A stretch of 64,000 bases of DNA from Flammeovirga pacifica (GTDB lineage Bacteria; Bacteroidota; Bacteroidia; Cytophagales; Flammeovirgaceae): positions 3,321,902 to 3,385,901 of the forward strand of contig NZ_JRYR02000001.1 of NCBI RefSeq assembly GCF_000807855.2. The letters run 5' to 3'. Shown here piece by piece: positions 8,501 to 17,263 of the stretch. Position 1 is the first letter of the stretch. Every line of letters starts with the position of its first letter. The position numbers and the translations under genes were made by a program. The notes below the pieces were generated by a model. The model had not been told where the DNA came from. It ran no database searches and saw only the letters and a list, made by a program, of their open reading frames with translations.

Positions 8501-8809
8501 TTATTTCTTAGGTACGTAATATTTTGTTTGAGTAGGAGAATAAATCCCAAGTGTCAAACCTGTAACTAATTGATTTAAAAAACTTTGATTTGTTTTTACC
8601 ACATAATCCTTTTGACCTTCTGGAAGAAAATCTTGTGGCTTTTGATATGTATTATCCAATGGTACTAAACCTAAAATCAAATTGTGATTCCAAGATTTGT
8701 TCACTTCTTCTAGTGGTGTAGTCTTTTCAACATTACCTACTAATAGTCTAGTATTATAACATGAAGACAAAGAAAATAAAACAAGTAAAGATATAATTAA
8801 CTTTTTCAT
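8501..8809 (-). CDS. Bor-family lipoprotein
   Basis: A 102-residue lipoprotein: signal peptide with lipobox LSSC, cysteine at about residue 17. The C-terminal half (VVKTNQSFLNQLVTGLTLGI followed by YSP) closely follows the pattern of the Bor protein of phage lambda and its bacterial homologues (VVKT.QSF.N...G..TLGIYTP). Bor in E. coli is an outer-membrane lipoprotein linked to serum survival and controlled by divalent metal in some relatives; whether that role carries over to this bacterium is unknown. No phage genes surround it. Confidence 0.72.
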   Translation of the reverse strand: MKKLIISLLVLFSLSSCYNTRLLVGNVEKTTPLEEVNKSWNHNLILGLVPLDNTYQKPQDFLPEGQKDYVVKTNQSFLNQLVTGLTLGIYSPTQTKYYVPKK

Positions 8810-8912
8810 TATAGAATGTATTAAAAAATTAGTTTGCGTATAGTGACTATGAAGTTATTCTACCCTAATACTTAATTCAAAAAAGCTCATATTAAACAAT
8901 GTTAAATTGTAA

Positions 8913-8943
8913 AAAAGCCAACCCGAAACGAGTTGGCTTTTTC
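8913..8943 (-). terminator. Terminator of the acyl-CoA dehydrogenase gene
   Basis: Arms 8913-8923 and 8933-8943 pair over 11 bp (AAAAAGCCAAC / GTTGGCTTTTT), giving a T tract in both directions. It lies 76 bp past the minus-strand stop at 9019. Confidence 0.75.
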
Positions 8944-9018
8944 ATCATGTAACCAAGTATTTAATCGTCCTATTTCATCAATATGAAAATTGATAAAAAG
9001 ATTTATGTGTAACGCTAA

Positions 9019-10824
9019 TTAAACAACGAAGAAAGGATAAGACTCTTTCTCTATAATTTCATCAGCTAATTCACGTCGTAATTCATGTACATTTTCTAAA
9101 TCGTACTTTGTGAAACGCTTCAAGCCCATCAACATTACTTTTTGTTCGTCGCCTTTGGCAATACCGCCAATAGCTTCTCTACCAGATGTAGCCACAACTT
9201 CTGCTGCTTCTCTGATAAATACCTTAGAAATATTAATTTGATGCTTACAAGCTTCTTCACCTTTTTCTTCTACCATCTTCTCAGTACGAAGAATAGCAGA
9301 TTCTGCAGCGTAAATTTGAATCAACATATCCGCAACATTCATCAAAATCTCTTGTTGATCATTGATTTTTGCTTCGAATACTTGAACAGCTCTACCTGCA
9401 ACCATCAATGCTGCTTTTTTCAGACGTTTTAAAATGTCTTTTTCAACATTGAATAATACCGAAGTATCTATTGTTTCAAATGATGGTACTGAAGTCAATT
9501 CTTTTGCTACATCCATTGCTGGAGAAACAATATCTAACTCACCTTTCATAGCTCGTTTGATCATCATTCCTACCAATAGCATTCTATTGATTTCGTTGGT
9601 ACCTTCGTAAATTCTTGATATACGAGCATCTCTGTAAGCTCTTTCAACTGGTGCTTCAGCAGAGAAGCCCATACCACCGTACACCTGAACTGCTTCATCT
9701 ACACAGAAATCGAGTACTTCTGAACCAAAAACTTTAAGAATAGCGCATTCAATAGCGAATTGCTCTACTCCTTTCAATTTTGCCTTTGCTTCATCCATAC
9801 CACCCACGAGTAGTTCTTCGGTGTGGTCTTCTATATTTTGTCCTGCTCTATAACACATCGACTCAATAACATATGTTTTTGTCGACATTTGAGCTAATTT
9901 TTGCTTGATTGCTCCGAAGTTAGCAATAGGTTGTTTGAACTGCTTACGCTCTTTTGCATAAGTAGTTGAATGGTTAATTACTGCACGACATCCTCCTAAA
10001 ACACCCGCGCCTAATTTTGCACGTCCGATATTTAAAATGTTTACAGCGATTTTAAAACCATTGCCTCTTTCTGATAACATGTTCTCAGCTGGAACTTTAC
10101 AATCTGTAAAGAAAACTTGACGAGTAGAAGAACCTTTAATACCTAGTTTTTCTTCTTCCTCGTTCATTGTTATTCCACCAAAAGATTTCTCTACAATAAA
10201 TGCAGTGTGGTTTTTATCATCTTCAATTTTTGCGAAAACGATGAACAAGTCTGCAAAACCTGCATTAGAGATCCACATTTTTTGACCTGTGAGTAAATAA
10301 TGTGAACCATCTTCTGATAAAACTGCTTTTGTTTTACCTGAGTTGGCATCAGAACCTGCATCAGGTTCTGTTAAAGCGTAGGCAGCTGCCCATTCGCCTG
10401 TAGCTAATAGTGGTAAGTATTTGTCTTTTTGTGCATCAGTACCGTAATACATGATTGGTAAAGTACCAATACCTGTATGCGCACCATATGTTGTAGAAAA
10501 TGAACCTGCTTCACCGAAAACATCGGCAATTAACATCGATGTATTAAAACTCATGCCTAAACCTCCTTTTTCTTCAGGAACAGAAATTCCTAAAAGGCCT
10601 AATTCACCAGCTTTCTTAAAAATGTTTTCAACTAACTCCCAATCGTGACCATCAATTTTTTTGGCATTAGGAGTAATTTCTGTGTCAATAAAATCTTTAG
10701 TGGCTTGCGCCATCATTACCTGTTCTTCAGAAAATTCTTCGGGAGTAAAAATTTCGTTCGCTTCAGATTCACGAATTAGGAATTCTCCTCCTTTAATTGC
10801 TTTCTTATTGGTTACAGTGTTCAT
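9019..10824 (-). CDS. Acyl-CoA dehydrogenase (long form, 601 aa)
   Basis: A flavoprotein catalysing alpha,beta-dehydrogenation of acyl-CoA in beta-oxidation. The N-terminal, middle and C-terminal domains are in order: the FAD-contacting stretch YALTEPDAGSDA, the middle-domain block KMWISNAGFADLFIVFAK, and VYGGMGFSAEAPVERAYRDA followed by RIYEGTNEINR, where the glutamate of YEGT is the expected catalytic base. At 601 residues it is longer than short-chain enzymes and carries an extra helical C-terminal region of about 150 residues, as in very-long-chain-type enzymes. No thiolase or hydratase is adjacent. The 0.5-kb upstream region holds several inverted repeats that may serve this gene or the divergent fumarase. 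Confidence 0.93.
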   Translation of the reverse strand: MNTVTNKKAIKGGEFLIRESEANEIFTPEEFSEEQVMMAQATKDFIDTEITPNAKKIDGHDWELVENIFKKAGELGLLGISVPEEKGGLGMSFNTSMLIADVFGEAGSFSTTYGAHTGIGTLPIMYYGTDAQKDKYLPLLATGEWAAAYALTEPDAGSDANSGKTKAVLSEDGSHYLLTGQKMWISNAGFADLFIVFAKIEDDKNHTAFIVEKSFGGITMNEEEEKLGIKGSSTRQVFFTDCKVPAENMLSERGNGFKIAVNILNIGRAKLGAGVLGGCRAVINHSTTYAKERKQFKQPIANFGAIKQKLAQMSTKTYVIESMCYRAGQNIEDHTEELLVGGMDEAKAKLKGVEQFAIECAILKVFGSEVLDFCVDEAVQVYGGMGFSAEAPVERAYRDARISRIYEGTNEINRMLLVGMMIKRAMKGELDIVSPAMDVAKELTSVPSFETIDTSVLFNVEKDILKRLKKAALMVAGRAVQVFEAKINDQQEILMNVADMLIQIYAAESAILRTEKMVEEKGEEACKHQINISKVFIREAAEVVATSGREAIGGIAKGDEQKVMLMGLKRFTKYDLENVHELRRELADEIIEKESYPFFVV

Positions 10825-10879
10825 AATTCTAAAATGTAATTTTTATAGTGTTGTTTTCTTTGGTGTTTAAACTTTTGAG

Positions 10880-10924
10880 ATGGTCAAAATAGAGATGACT
10901 AGAGAGTTTATCCATTTTGACCAT
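10880..10924. promoter_or_regulatory. 11-bp inverted repeat, candidate operator
   Basis: ATGGTCAAAAT (10880-10890) and ATTTTGACCAT (10914-10924) are perfect inverted copies 23 bp apart, 56 bp upstream of the acyl-CoA dehydrogenase start. A related sequence (GGTCATTTTGTCAAAA) lies at about 10963-10978. This could be a repressor site or a hairpin in the 5' leader. Confidence 0.45.
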
Positions 10925-11025
10925 TTCCAAAAGTGAGCACGTATATGTTTGTGTTATTTATTGGTCATTTTGTCAAAACGCATATATTATACTGCTTTAT
11001 AGAAGTGATTATTCACTTATTATTG

Positions 11026-11080
11026 TATGCAAGCATAACATTCATTTTCAAATATATGTAAAAATATTATGCAAGCATAA
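11026..11080. promoter_or_regulatory. Two copies of a TTATGC-AA-GCATAA palindrome, candidate operators
   Basis: The sequence TATGCAAGCATAACA occurs at 11026-11040 and again at 11068-11082; the second copy is the full palindrome TTATGC-AA-GCATAA (11067-11080). The start-to-start distance is 42 bp, about four helical turns, which suits cooperative binding of a dimeric regulator such as a TetR or similar protein. It lies between divergent acyl-CoA dehydrogenase and fumarase genes. Confidence 0.5.
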
Positions 11081-11153
11081 CAAAAAGATAAAAAATGTTG
11101 AAATAACGTTTATTTTTCTTCTCAAGTCTATCTGATAACATTAATCACATAAG

Positions 11154-11181
11154 AATGATTCTATTATTTATAAGAATCATT
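11154..11181. repeat. 9-bp inverted repeat in the fumarase upstream region
   Basis: AATGATTCT (11154-11162) and AGAATCATT (11173-11181) are a perfect inverted pair with a 10-nt spacer. It completes a 493-bp gene-free region (10825-11317) that otherwise holds the two operator-like elements listed separately and a promoter. No convincing coding frame is present. Confidence 0.4.
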
Positions 11182-11213
11182 TAAATCTATTTTATAATTA
11201 TGACTTATCTCAC

Positions 11214-11243
11214 TATTGCTGTGCCCTTCGTTATGTATTTTTG
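11214..11243 (+). promoter_or_regulatory. Promoter of fumarase gene (ATTG ... TATTTTTG)
   Basis: TATTTTTG at 11236-11243 fits the -7 consensus TAnnTTTG, with ATTG at 11214-11217 at the -33 position (18-bp spacing). Predicted start near 11250 gives a leader of about 68 nt that contains a small AAACAC/GTGTTT hairpin. Confidence 0.5.
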
Positions 11244-11317
11244 TAGCACTTAAACACATGCGTGTTTTAAACAAACAAACAACATCAACATATTAGAATT
11301 ATAATACACTTAGAATC

Positions 11318-12922
11318 ATGAGCGAATTTTTCTATCAAAAGCCATTTCCATTAAAAGGAGATGACACAAAGTATAGATTACTTACAAAAGATTACGTATC
11401 AACAACTGAAGTTGATGGCCGTAAATTTTTAAAAGTTGATCCAAAAGGTTTAGAGTTACTATCTCAAGAAGCAATGGCTGATGTGTCTTTCTATTTAAGA
11501 ACAGCACACTTAGAAAAAGTAGCTAAAATCTTGGAAGACCCAGAGGCATCAGATAACGATCGTTTCGTAGCACGTACATTATTAGAAAATGCTGCTGTAG
11601 CTGCAGAAGGTCAATTACCTTCTTGTCAAGATACAGGTACAGCAATTGTAATGGGTAAAAAAGGTGAAAGCGTTATTACAGGAGCTAACGATGCGGAGCA
11701 CTTGTCTCGTGGTATCTACGAAACATATAAAGAAAGAAATTTACGTTATTCTCAAGTAGTGCCATTAAGCATGACTGAGGAGAAAAACACGGGAACTAAC
11801 CTTCCTGCTCAAATAGATATTTACTCTGAACAAGGTAACTCATATGAGTTCTTGTTTATGGCTAAAGGTGGTGGATCTGCCAATAAAACTTTCTTGTACC
11901 AACAAACTAAGGCTTTATTGAATGACGAAAGTTTAACTGCCTTCGTTAAAGAAAAATTGAAGTCGATTGGTACAGCAGCTTGCCCTCCATATCACTTAGC
12001 ATTTGTGGTTGGTGGTACTTCTGCTGAAGCTAACATGGCTACAGTGAAAAAAGCATCTGCAGGATATTATGACAACCTACCTACAGAAGGTAACATGGGT
12101 GGTCAAGCATTCCGTGATGTTGAATGGGAAAAGAAAATCCAAAAAATCTGTCAGGAAAGTTTGATTGGTGCTCAATTCGGTGGTAAATACTTTACACATG
12201 ATGTAAAAGTGATTCGTTTACCTCGTCACGCTGCTTCATGCCCGGTGGGTATTGGTGTTTCTTGCTCTGCAGATAGAAATATCAAAGCAAAAATTAACGA
12301 AGATGGTATCTGGTTAGAAGAATTAGAAAGAAATCCTCGTCGATTAATTCCAACTGAATCAACTGCTATGGCTGATCCTATCGATATTGATTTGGACAGA
12401 CCAATGGAGGAGGTATTAGCTGAATTGACTAAATACCCTATCAAAACTCGTTTGAACTTAAAAGGTACTTTGATTGTAGCTCGTGATATTGCTCACGCTC
12501 GTATCAAAGAAATGTTGGACAAAGGCGAAGAAATGCCAGAGTACTTCAAAAACCACCCAATATATTATGCAGGTCCTGCAAAAACTCCAGAAGGAATGCC
12601 TTCAGGATCATTCGGACCTACAACTGCTGGTAGAATGGACCCATATGTTGGACCATTCCAAGCAAAACGTGGTTCTATGATTATGCTTGCTAAAGGTAAC
12701 CGTTCACAACAAGTAACTGATGCTTGTAACGAACACGGTGGATTCTACTTAGGATCGATCGGTGGCCCTGCTGCAATTTTAGCAAAAGAAAATATTAAAT
12801 CTGTTGAAGTAGTTGACTTTGAAGAATTAGGAATGGAAGCGGTTCGTAAAATCGAAATCGTAAACTTCCCTGCCTTCATTATTGTTGACGACAAAGGAAA
12901 CGATTTCTTTGCTGAACTTTAA
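11318..12922 (+). CDS. Fumarate hydratase class I (iron-sulfur)
   Basis: A 534-residue class I fumarase, reversibly hydrating fumarate to malate in the citric acid cycle. Three cysteines are placed as in E. coli FumA (C105, C224, C318): C103 in LPSCQDTG, C222 in AACPPYH and C316 in GVSCSADR. These are expected to hold the oxygen-sensitive [4Fe-4S] cluster. The alpha and beta parts are fused in one chain, the FumA/FumB type; the C-terminal block [17 protein letters not shown] and [12 protein letters not shown] are typical. Monocistronic, with its own promoter and terminator. Confidence 0.95.
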   Translation: MSEFFYQKPFPLKGDDTKYRLLTKDYVSTTEVDGRKFLKVDPKGLELLSQEAMADVSFYLRTAHLEKVAKILEDPEASDNDRFVARTLLENAAVAAEGQLPSCQDTGTAIVMGKKGESVITGANDAEHLSRGIYETYKERNLRYSQVVPLSMTEEKNTGTNLPAQIDIYSEQGNSYEFLFMAKGGGSANKTFLYQQTKALLNDESLTAFVKEKLKSIGTAACPPYHLAFVVGGTSAEANMATVKKASAGYYDNLPTEGNMGGQAFRDVEWEKKIQKICQESLIGAQFGGKYFTHDVKVIRLPRHAASCPVGIGVSCSADRNIKAKINEDGIWLEELERNPRRLIPTESTAMADPIDIDLDRPMEEVLAELTKYPIKTRLNLKGTLIVARDIAHARIKEMLDKGEEMPEYFKNHPIYYAGPAKTPEGMPSGSFGPTTAGRMDPYVGPFQAKRGSMIMLAKGNRSQQVTDACNEHGGFYLGSIGGPAAILAKENIKSVEVVDFEELGMEAVRKIEIVNFPAFIIVDDKGNDFFAEL

Positions 12923-12956
12923 TATGCACTAGCAATTCGATAGATTTCAAAAAATT

Positions 12957-12991
12957 AATCCCTCATGACTTCGGTGATGAGGGATTTTTTT
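12957..12991 (+). terminator. Terminator of fumarase gene
   Basis: A 10-bp stem (12957-12966 / 12977-12986) topped by a TTCG tetraloop, followed by seven T. Confidence 0.85.
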
Positions 12992-13066
12992 ATTTAAAAT
13001 TACTACCAATCAAATAGTTGATGGGTCAAATTGATAGAAACTAAAATTCACTTCAACATTTGTATC

Positions 13067-14272
13067 ATGACATTAAGACTTACTCTTCTCTTTACACTAA
13101 TCGCACACCTATTGTTCGGTCAGAAAGAAATCAAAAACTATGTACTCGAAAACACTAGTCCCATCACATCATTTGATTTTGATCAGGAAGATTATTCCGA
13201 CCTAGAAGCGATCAAGAACTCTATTGGTGATGCTAAAGTGGTCATGCTTGGAGAACAAGACCACGGAGATGCGAATACCTTTAAAATGAAAAGTCGTTTA
13301 GTAAAATACCTTCACGAAGAACTTGGATTCAATATCATTGCTTTCGAAAGTAACTTCTATGGTATGCAGAAAAACTTTGAGGAAGATCCACAAAATTTCG
13401 AAGCAGCCAAGGATAAAATTTTTCCTATTTGGACCAAATGCGAAGAATGTCAGTCGACCTTTGATTATATAAAAGGCACTTATTCTTCAGACCAACCATT
13501 ATACATGACTGGTGTTGACGTTCGTCGATATGATGCCCATCCGAAAGGTGTTTATTCTGAGGATTTTGATCGTTTTTTATCAGACAATAGTATTAATATT
13601 GACGACAAGAAACGATTTATTGATATTCTAGATGAGTTATATAAGAATGAATACGACTCAAAAGCTACAGAAGAAGATCGATCATTCTTTTTCACTACTC
13701 TAAAATCCATTGACCAACAGTACAGCAAAGATGATTTCATGAAGCAGGAATTACAGAACCTAAACGGATATGCTGAGAATTCTTGGTTGATCAACATGAA
13801 AAAAATCTATTCTAAAAACAGTACTTTTCAATACCGAGATGTTCAGATGGCCAATAACTTAGTTTGGCTCTCTCAGAAACGCTTTCCAAATGAGAAGATA
13901 ATTGTTTGGGCTGCTAGTATGCATACAGCTAAGAGCCATTTTAAATACCATAGTTCACTTGGGCTTATGACCTACAAAACACTAGGAAATAAGATGTACA
14001 CACTAGGCTTTACTTCTTATAAAGGACAAGCTGGTAGAATAAAAAGCGAACCATACGATATCAAAAAACCTGCTAAAAACTCTTTTGAACAGTGGCTTTC
14101 CGACTCAAAATATACTTTATCATTTACCGATTTCACTGAATTCAAAGGTAAACCAAAGTATTTTTCTATGAAGGGATTAGTTAATTATACTTATCGAATG
14201 AGATGGACTGAAGTCTATGATGGAGTCATCTACATAGAGGAACAACTCCCTTGTACTGCCCTTGTTAAATGA
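13067..14272 (+). CDS. Secreted erythromycin-esterase-family protein
   Basis: A 401-residue protein starting at ATG 13067, which gives a clean signal peptide (MTLRLTLLFTLIAHLLFGQ). An upstream in-frame TTG at 13031 would bury this signal and is not preferred. The family core is visible: VVMLGEQDHGDANTF, then FNIIAFESNFYG, and near the C-terminus KIIVWAASMHTAKSH, matching the conserved glutamate and histidine blocks of the Ere-like fold. True macrolide esterases are a small part of this family; many Bacteroidota members have no known substrate. Secretion to the periplasm or beyond and absence of other resistance genes make a housekeeping or polysaccharide-related esterase role as likely as antibiotic inactivation. 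Confidence 0.75.
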   Translation: MTLRLTLLFTLIAHLLFGQKEIKNYVLENTSPITSFDFDQEDYSDLEAIKNSIGDAKVVMLGEQDHGDANTFKMKSRLVKYLHEELGFNIIAFESNFYGMQKNFEEDPQNFEAAKDKIFPIWTKCEECQSTFDYIKGTYSSDQPLYMTGVDVRRYDAHPKGVYSEDFDRFLSDNSINIDDKKRFIDILDELYKNEYDSKATEEDRSFFFTTLKSIDQQYSKDDFMKQELQNLNGYAENSWLINMKKIYSKNSTFQYRDVQMANNLVWLSQKRFPNEKIIVWAASMHTAKSHFKYHSSLGLMTYKTLGNKMYTLGFTSYKGQAGRIKSEPYDIKKPAKNSFEQWLSDSKYTLSFTDFTEFKGKPKYFSMKGLVNYTYRMRWTEVYDGVIYIEEQLPCTALVK

Positions 14273-14446
14273 CACCCAACAAGGGTAAATGCATGATTCT
14301 CCTTTGGTATTCACCTCTTTTTAAATTTACCACCTCTTTTAATTCATTTTTTTACTCTATCTAATTTTGATATTCAATAGTTTGCGTCAAGGTCTTAGTG
14401 GTAATACGAAAAAAAACAATTACCCTGAATATTAAAATAGTATGTG

Positions 14447-16504
14447 ATGAAAGAAATGATTTTTAAATTCCTATTGCTCTTAATTTCCACTTCGGTTTGG
14501 GGACAAGTTCAATTGGAAAGTGCAATGGAAAAAGCTAATTCTGTTCCTATTAGTAATGAGGTTCCTTTAACTCCAAATAATTTTAAATTTGATGATGTTG
14601 TCACAAACAATCAGATCAAATACAAACCTCCTTTTAAATTTCAAAGAACCATCTATGTTGATGCTAAAAAAGGAAATGATAAGAATGATGGGTTAAGTCA
14701 GAAAAAAGCTATCAAAAGTTTACAACAACTGGTTAAACTAAAGGTTAATTTTGGCGATCAAGTTCTTCTAAAAGGAAATCAAGAACACTTTGGTGGAATA
14801 GACTTGATCAACTTGAATAAATCATCCAAAAATAAAAATCGTATTCATATTGGTAGCTATGGTCACGGAAAAGCCACCATCAATTTTAAAGGTTATCCTG
14901 CAGGTATTTGGATTCAGAATACTTCCAATGTATTGATATCAGATTTAAAAATGACAGGTAATGGAGGTCCTGAAAATAGTACTTTCATGTACAACAAAGA
15001 AGAAAAAAGAATTGACCAACGCTATGGGGTTAGAATACTTTCTGACAACTCCCACACACATAGTTTGATGGAAAACTTCCTAATTTATAATGTAGATATT
15101 GAAGACGTTTACCTCTTAAACAATGCAGAAACTTCTCGTGCATGTAGACAATGGAATATGAATGATAATGCTGGTTGGGGATGGGGAGTCTTTGGTCAAG
15201 TGCATCAAAAAGGAAAGGGTATTCGTAATATTGCTGTTCAACATGTGACGGTCAAAAATGTGAGTCAGATGGGAATTCGTTTCAAAGGAAATGGAAAAAT
15301 TGATGGTTCTTTAAAGCATAATGTAGATGATGTTCGTATTGAATATTGTACCGTTTATCAAGCTGGAGGACCTGGTATGCAATTCAACAGATGTAATAAT
15401 AGCCATCTTAAATATAGTAGAATTACTGAGTCAGGAAATAGAAACGACAAACGTAAATGGGGACGAGGAAGCGGTATGTGGACTTGGGGACTACAAAACT
15501 TTTTATTCGAATACAATGTCTTTGAAGGTGCTCAAGGTATTGCCGACTCATGTGGTGCTCATATTGATTTCAATTGTAAAAATGTAGTGATTCAAAATTG
15601 CTTGAGCCGTTACAATGCAGGTGGATTTATAGAAATTCTTGGGCTTAATTATAATTGTTCTTACCGCTTTAATGTAAGTATTAATGATGGATGGAGAAAT
15701 ATTAAAGATCCTAATCAAAAATTCTGGGGAAAAGTAGGTACTCCAGGAGCTATTATTACAGTAAATGGACATAATCATAAAAAGAAGTACATAGGCCCTT
15801 ATCAAACCTATATTTATAATAATACAATTATTAATACCATTGCAGGAAATAAGCCCTATAAAAACCCGAATGTTTTCAATATTTCTACTTCCAATGAAGG
15901 TATCGTGATGATGAATAACCTGTTCTGGTTAGAAGAAAAAACAAACAAAGGTTGGTCGATGCACCGTTGGAAAGATGGAGCTGCTTATGATGCTGCTTTT
16001 GATTTTATGATTTCCAAAGAACCTACAAAGAATGCTACTTCAGGAAAAGGATTTGATGGTTCTTTAGCGGCAAACATCCGTCCTATGAATCAAACAGAAT
16101 TGGATAAAATGGAGTTAATCATGAAAAATAATATCTATCGCCTTTACAACACAGAAGGAAAAGATAAATATACATCTGTGGATAAAGCTTTAGATGAAGG
16201 GTATTGGGATGAAAATGCCTTTGGTGGTTTACCTGAGTTTGAAAATGAGAATGGATCTTTTGCAAAAGACTTTGTTCCTCAAAATAAAAAATTGATTACT
16301 TCTGGAGCTAAAATTCCTCAATTAAAGTCTGATAAGACAGAAAATGGAATTTATTATGGTGGATTGAATGTGAAAACTGATTTCTTTGGCAACCCTATTC
16401 AAGGAAATATAATCGGTGCAATTGTTCCCAATGCAACATTGAGAGATTGGTCTCATTTAATGAAAGAAAACGATAAAGTGGACGACAAAAAAGTTGTTCA
16501 ATAA
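14447..16504 (+). CDS. Secreted right-handed parallel beta-helix protein
   Basis: A 685-residue protein with a signal peptide (ending SVWGQ). GTG at 14444 directly precedes ATG 14447; the ATG is chosen. After a linker, the block IYVDAKKGNDKNDGLS (about 66-81) is the typical entry into pectate-lyase-like beta-helix folds, followed by many short strands with Asn ladders (for example NVLISDLKMTGNGG). This fold is shared by polysaccharide lyases and some glycoside hydrolases, so a role in marine polysaccharide breakdown is plausible, but catalytic residues cannot be assigned by eye. No type IX secretion C-terminal domain is visible. It appears to be a single-gene unit. Confidence 0.7.
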   Translation: MKEMIFKFLLLLISTSVWGQVQLESAMEKANSVPISNEVPLTPNNFKFDDVVTNNQIKYKPPFKFQRTIYVDAKKGNDKNDGLSQKKAIKSLQQLVKLKVNFGDQVLLKGNQEHFGGIDLINLNKSSKNKNRIHIGSYGHGKATINFKGYPAGIWIQNTSNVLISDLKMTGNGGPENSTFMYNKEEKRIDQRYGVRILSDNSHTHSLMENFLIYNVDIEDVYLLNNAETSRACRQWNMNDNAGWGWGVFGQVHQKGKGIRNIAVQHVTVKNVSQMGIRFKGNGKIDGSLKHNVDDVRIEYCTVYQAGGPGMQFNRCNNSHLKYSRITESGNRNDKRKWGRGSGMWTWGLQNFLFEYNVFEGAQGIADSCGAHIDFNCKNVVIQNCLSRYNAGGFIEILGLNYNCSYRFNVSINDGWRNIKDPNQKFWGKVGTPGAIITVNGHNHKKKYIGPYQTYIYNNTIINTIAGNKPYKNPNVFNISTSNEGIVMMNNLFWLEEKTNKGWSMHRWKDGAAYDAAFDFMISKEPTKNATSGKGFDGSLAANIRPMNQTELDKMELIMKNNIYRLYNTEGKDKYTSVDKALDEGYWDENAFGGLPEFENENGSFAKDFVPQNKKLITSGAKIPQLKSDKTENGIYYGGLNVKTDFFGNPIQGNIIGAIVPNATLRDWSHLMKENDKVDDKKVVQ

Positions 16505-16536
16505 AAACAATAATTATTGATGTGAACTACTTATAA

Positions 16537-16570
16537 AAAAAACCATCTGATTTTTTTCAGATGGTTTTTT
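16537..16570. terminator. Bidirectional terminator between beta-helix and AIM24 genes
   Basis: Arms 16537-16550 and 16557-16570 pair over 14 bp with A and T runs at the ends. It is suited to stop both converging transcripts; the minus-strand gene ends 4 bp away at 16574. Confidence 0.85.
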
Positions 16571-16573
16571 ATA

Positions 16574-17260
16574 TTAACCTTTGTCCTTCACTGGACGGTA
16601 CGGATGTACCCAACTCGTAAATGGACCCACTTTCCTTGTTTGAATCCATACTTTTCCTTTACCAGAGAAACGGCAAACTAAGCCTTCACCAGAGAAGAAA
16701 AGAGATTTATAACCTCCTACTTTTGAGATATTATAGTCTAAACCTTCAGTGAAAGCAACAATATGACCTGTATCGACTACATAACCGTCTTCTACATCAA
16801 TTTCTATGATCCCTCCATAAGAGTTAAACCAAAGATCTCCTGTTCCTGAACATTTTATCAAGAACAAGCTTTCACCTGAGAAGAAGCCTTTTGTTAACCC
16901 TTGGAATTTTGTTTCTACTTCAACACTCATTGCTGAAGCAACAAAAGCAGAATTCTGAAGATAGATTGCTTCATTCTCTAAATATACATGATCCACATCT
17001 CCTGGAGCACTCGGAGCAATTTGAATTTCTCCTGCACCATTTTTTGCTTCAAACTCATTAATGAAAAGTGATTCTCCAGAGAACATTCTTCCGAAGCCAC
17101 CTTTCATCTTTGTTTTCATTTCAATATTGGTATCCATTGTCGCCATTGCAGACGCTTCCACCTTTATTTTCTCCCCTGATGGGATATTGACCGTGATAAA
17201 ACCAAAATCAGGTTTACAGTCAAATCTAAAATCTAATCCTTTTTTATCTTCTGTAAGCAT
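16574..17260 (-). CDS. AIM24 / TIGR00266 family protein, copy 3
   Basis: A 228-residue member of the AIM24 family (PF01987; TIGR00266). Family blocks seen are GEKIKVEASAMATMD, FSGESLFIN, YVVDTGHIVAFTEGL, FFSGEGLVCRFSGKGKVWIQTR. The fold is a tryptophan RNA-binding attenuator-like beta barrel of unknown bacterial function; yeast Aim24 is a mitochondrial inner-membrane organiser. There is no signal peptide or membrane segment, so it is probably cytoplasmic. It is the last of four genes in a tight cluster, with a 3-bp gap to the previous gene. It is related to but clearly diverged from the two neighbouring copies. Confidence 0.88.
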   Translation of the reverse strand: MLTEDKKGLDFRFDCKPDFGFITVNIPSGEKIKVEASAMATMDTNIEMKTKMKGGFGRMFSGESLFINEFEAKNGAGEIQIAPSAPGDVDHVYLENEAIYLQNSAFVASAMSVEVETKFQGLTKGFFSGESLFLIKCSGTGDLWFNSYGGIIEIDVEDGYVVDTGHIVAFTEGLDYNISKVGGYKSLFFSGEGLVCRFSGKGKVWIQTRKVGPFTSWVHPYRPVKDKG

Positions 17261-17263
17261 GAT

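Noticed and set aside
10917..11135. Plus-strand frame in the acyl-CoA dehydrogenase/fumarase gap
   Set aside because: It runs through the two operator-like palindromes and has no coding character; likely chance.
13031..13066. TTG start upstream of the erythromycin-esterase-like gene
   Set aside because: It would add 12 residues before a clear signal peptide that starts at ATG 13067.
14259..14285. CCCTTGTT/AACAAGGG hairpin over the stop of the erythromycin-esterase-like gene
   Set aside because: An 8-bp stem without a T tract and partly inside the coding sequence; not strong enough to call a terminator.
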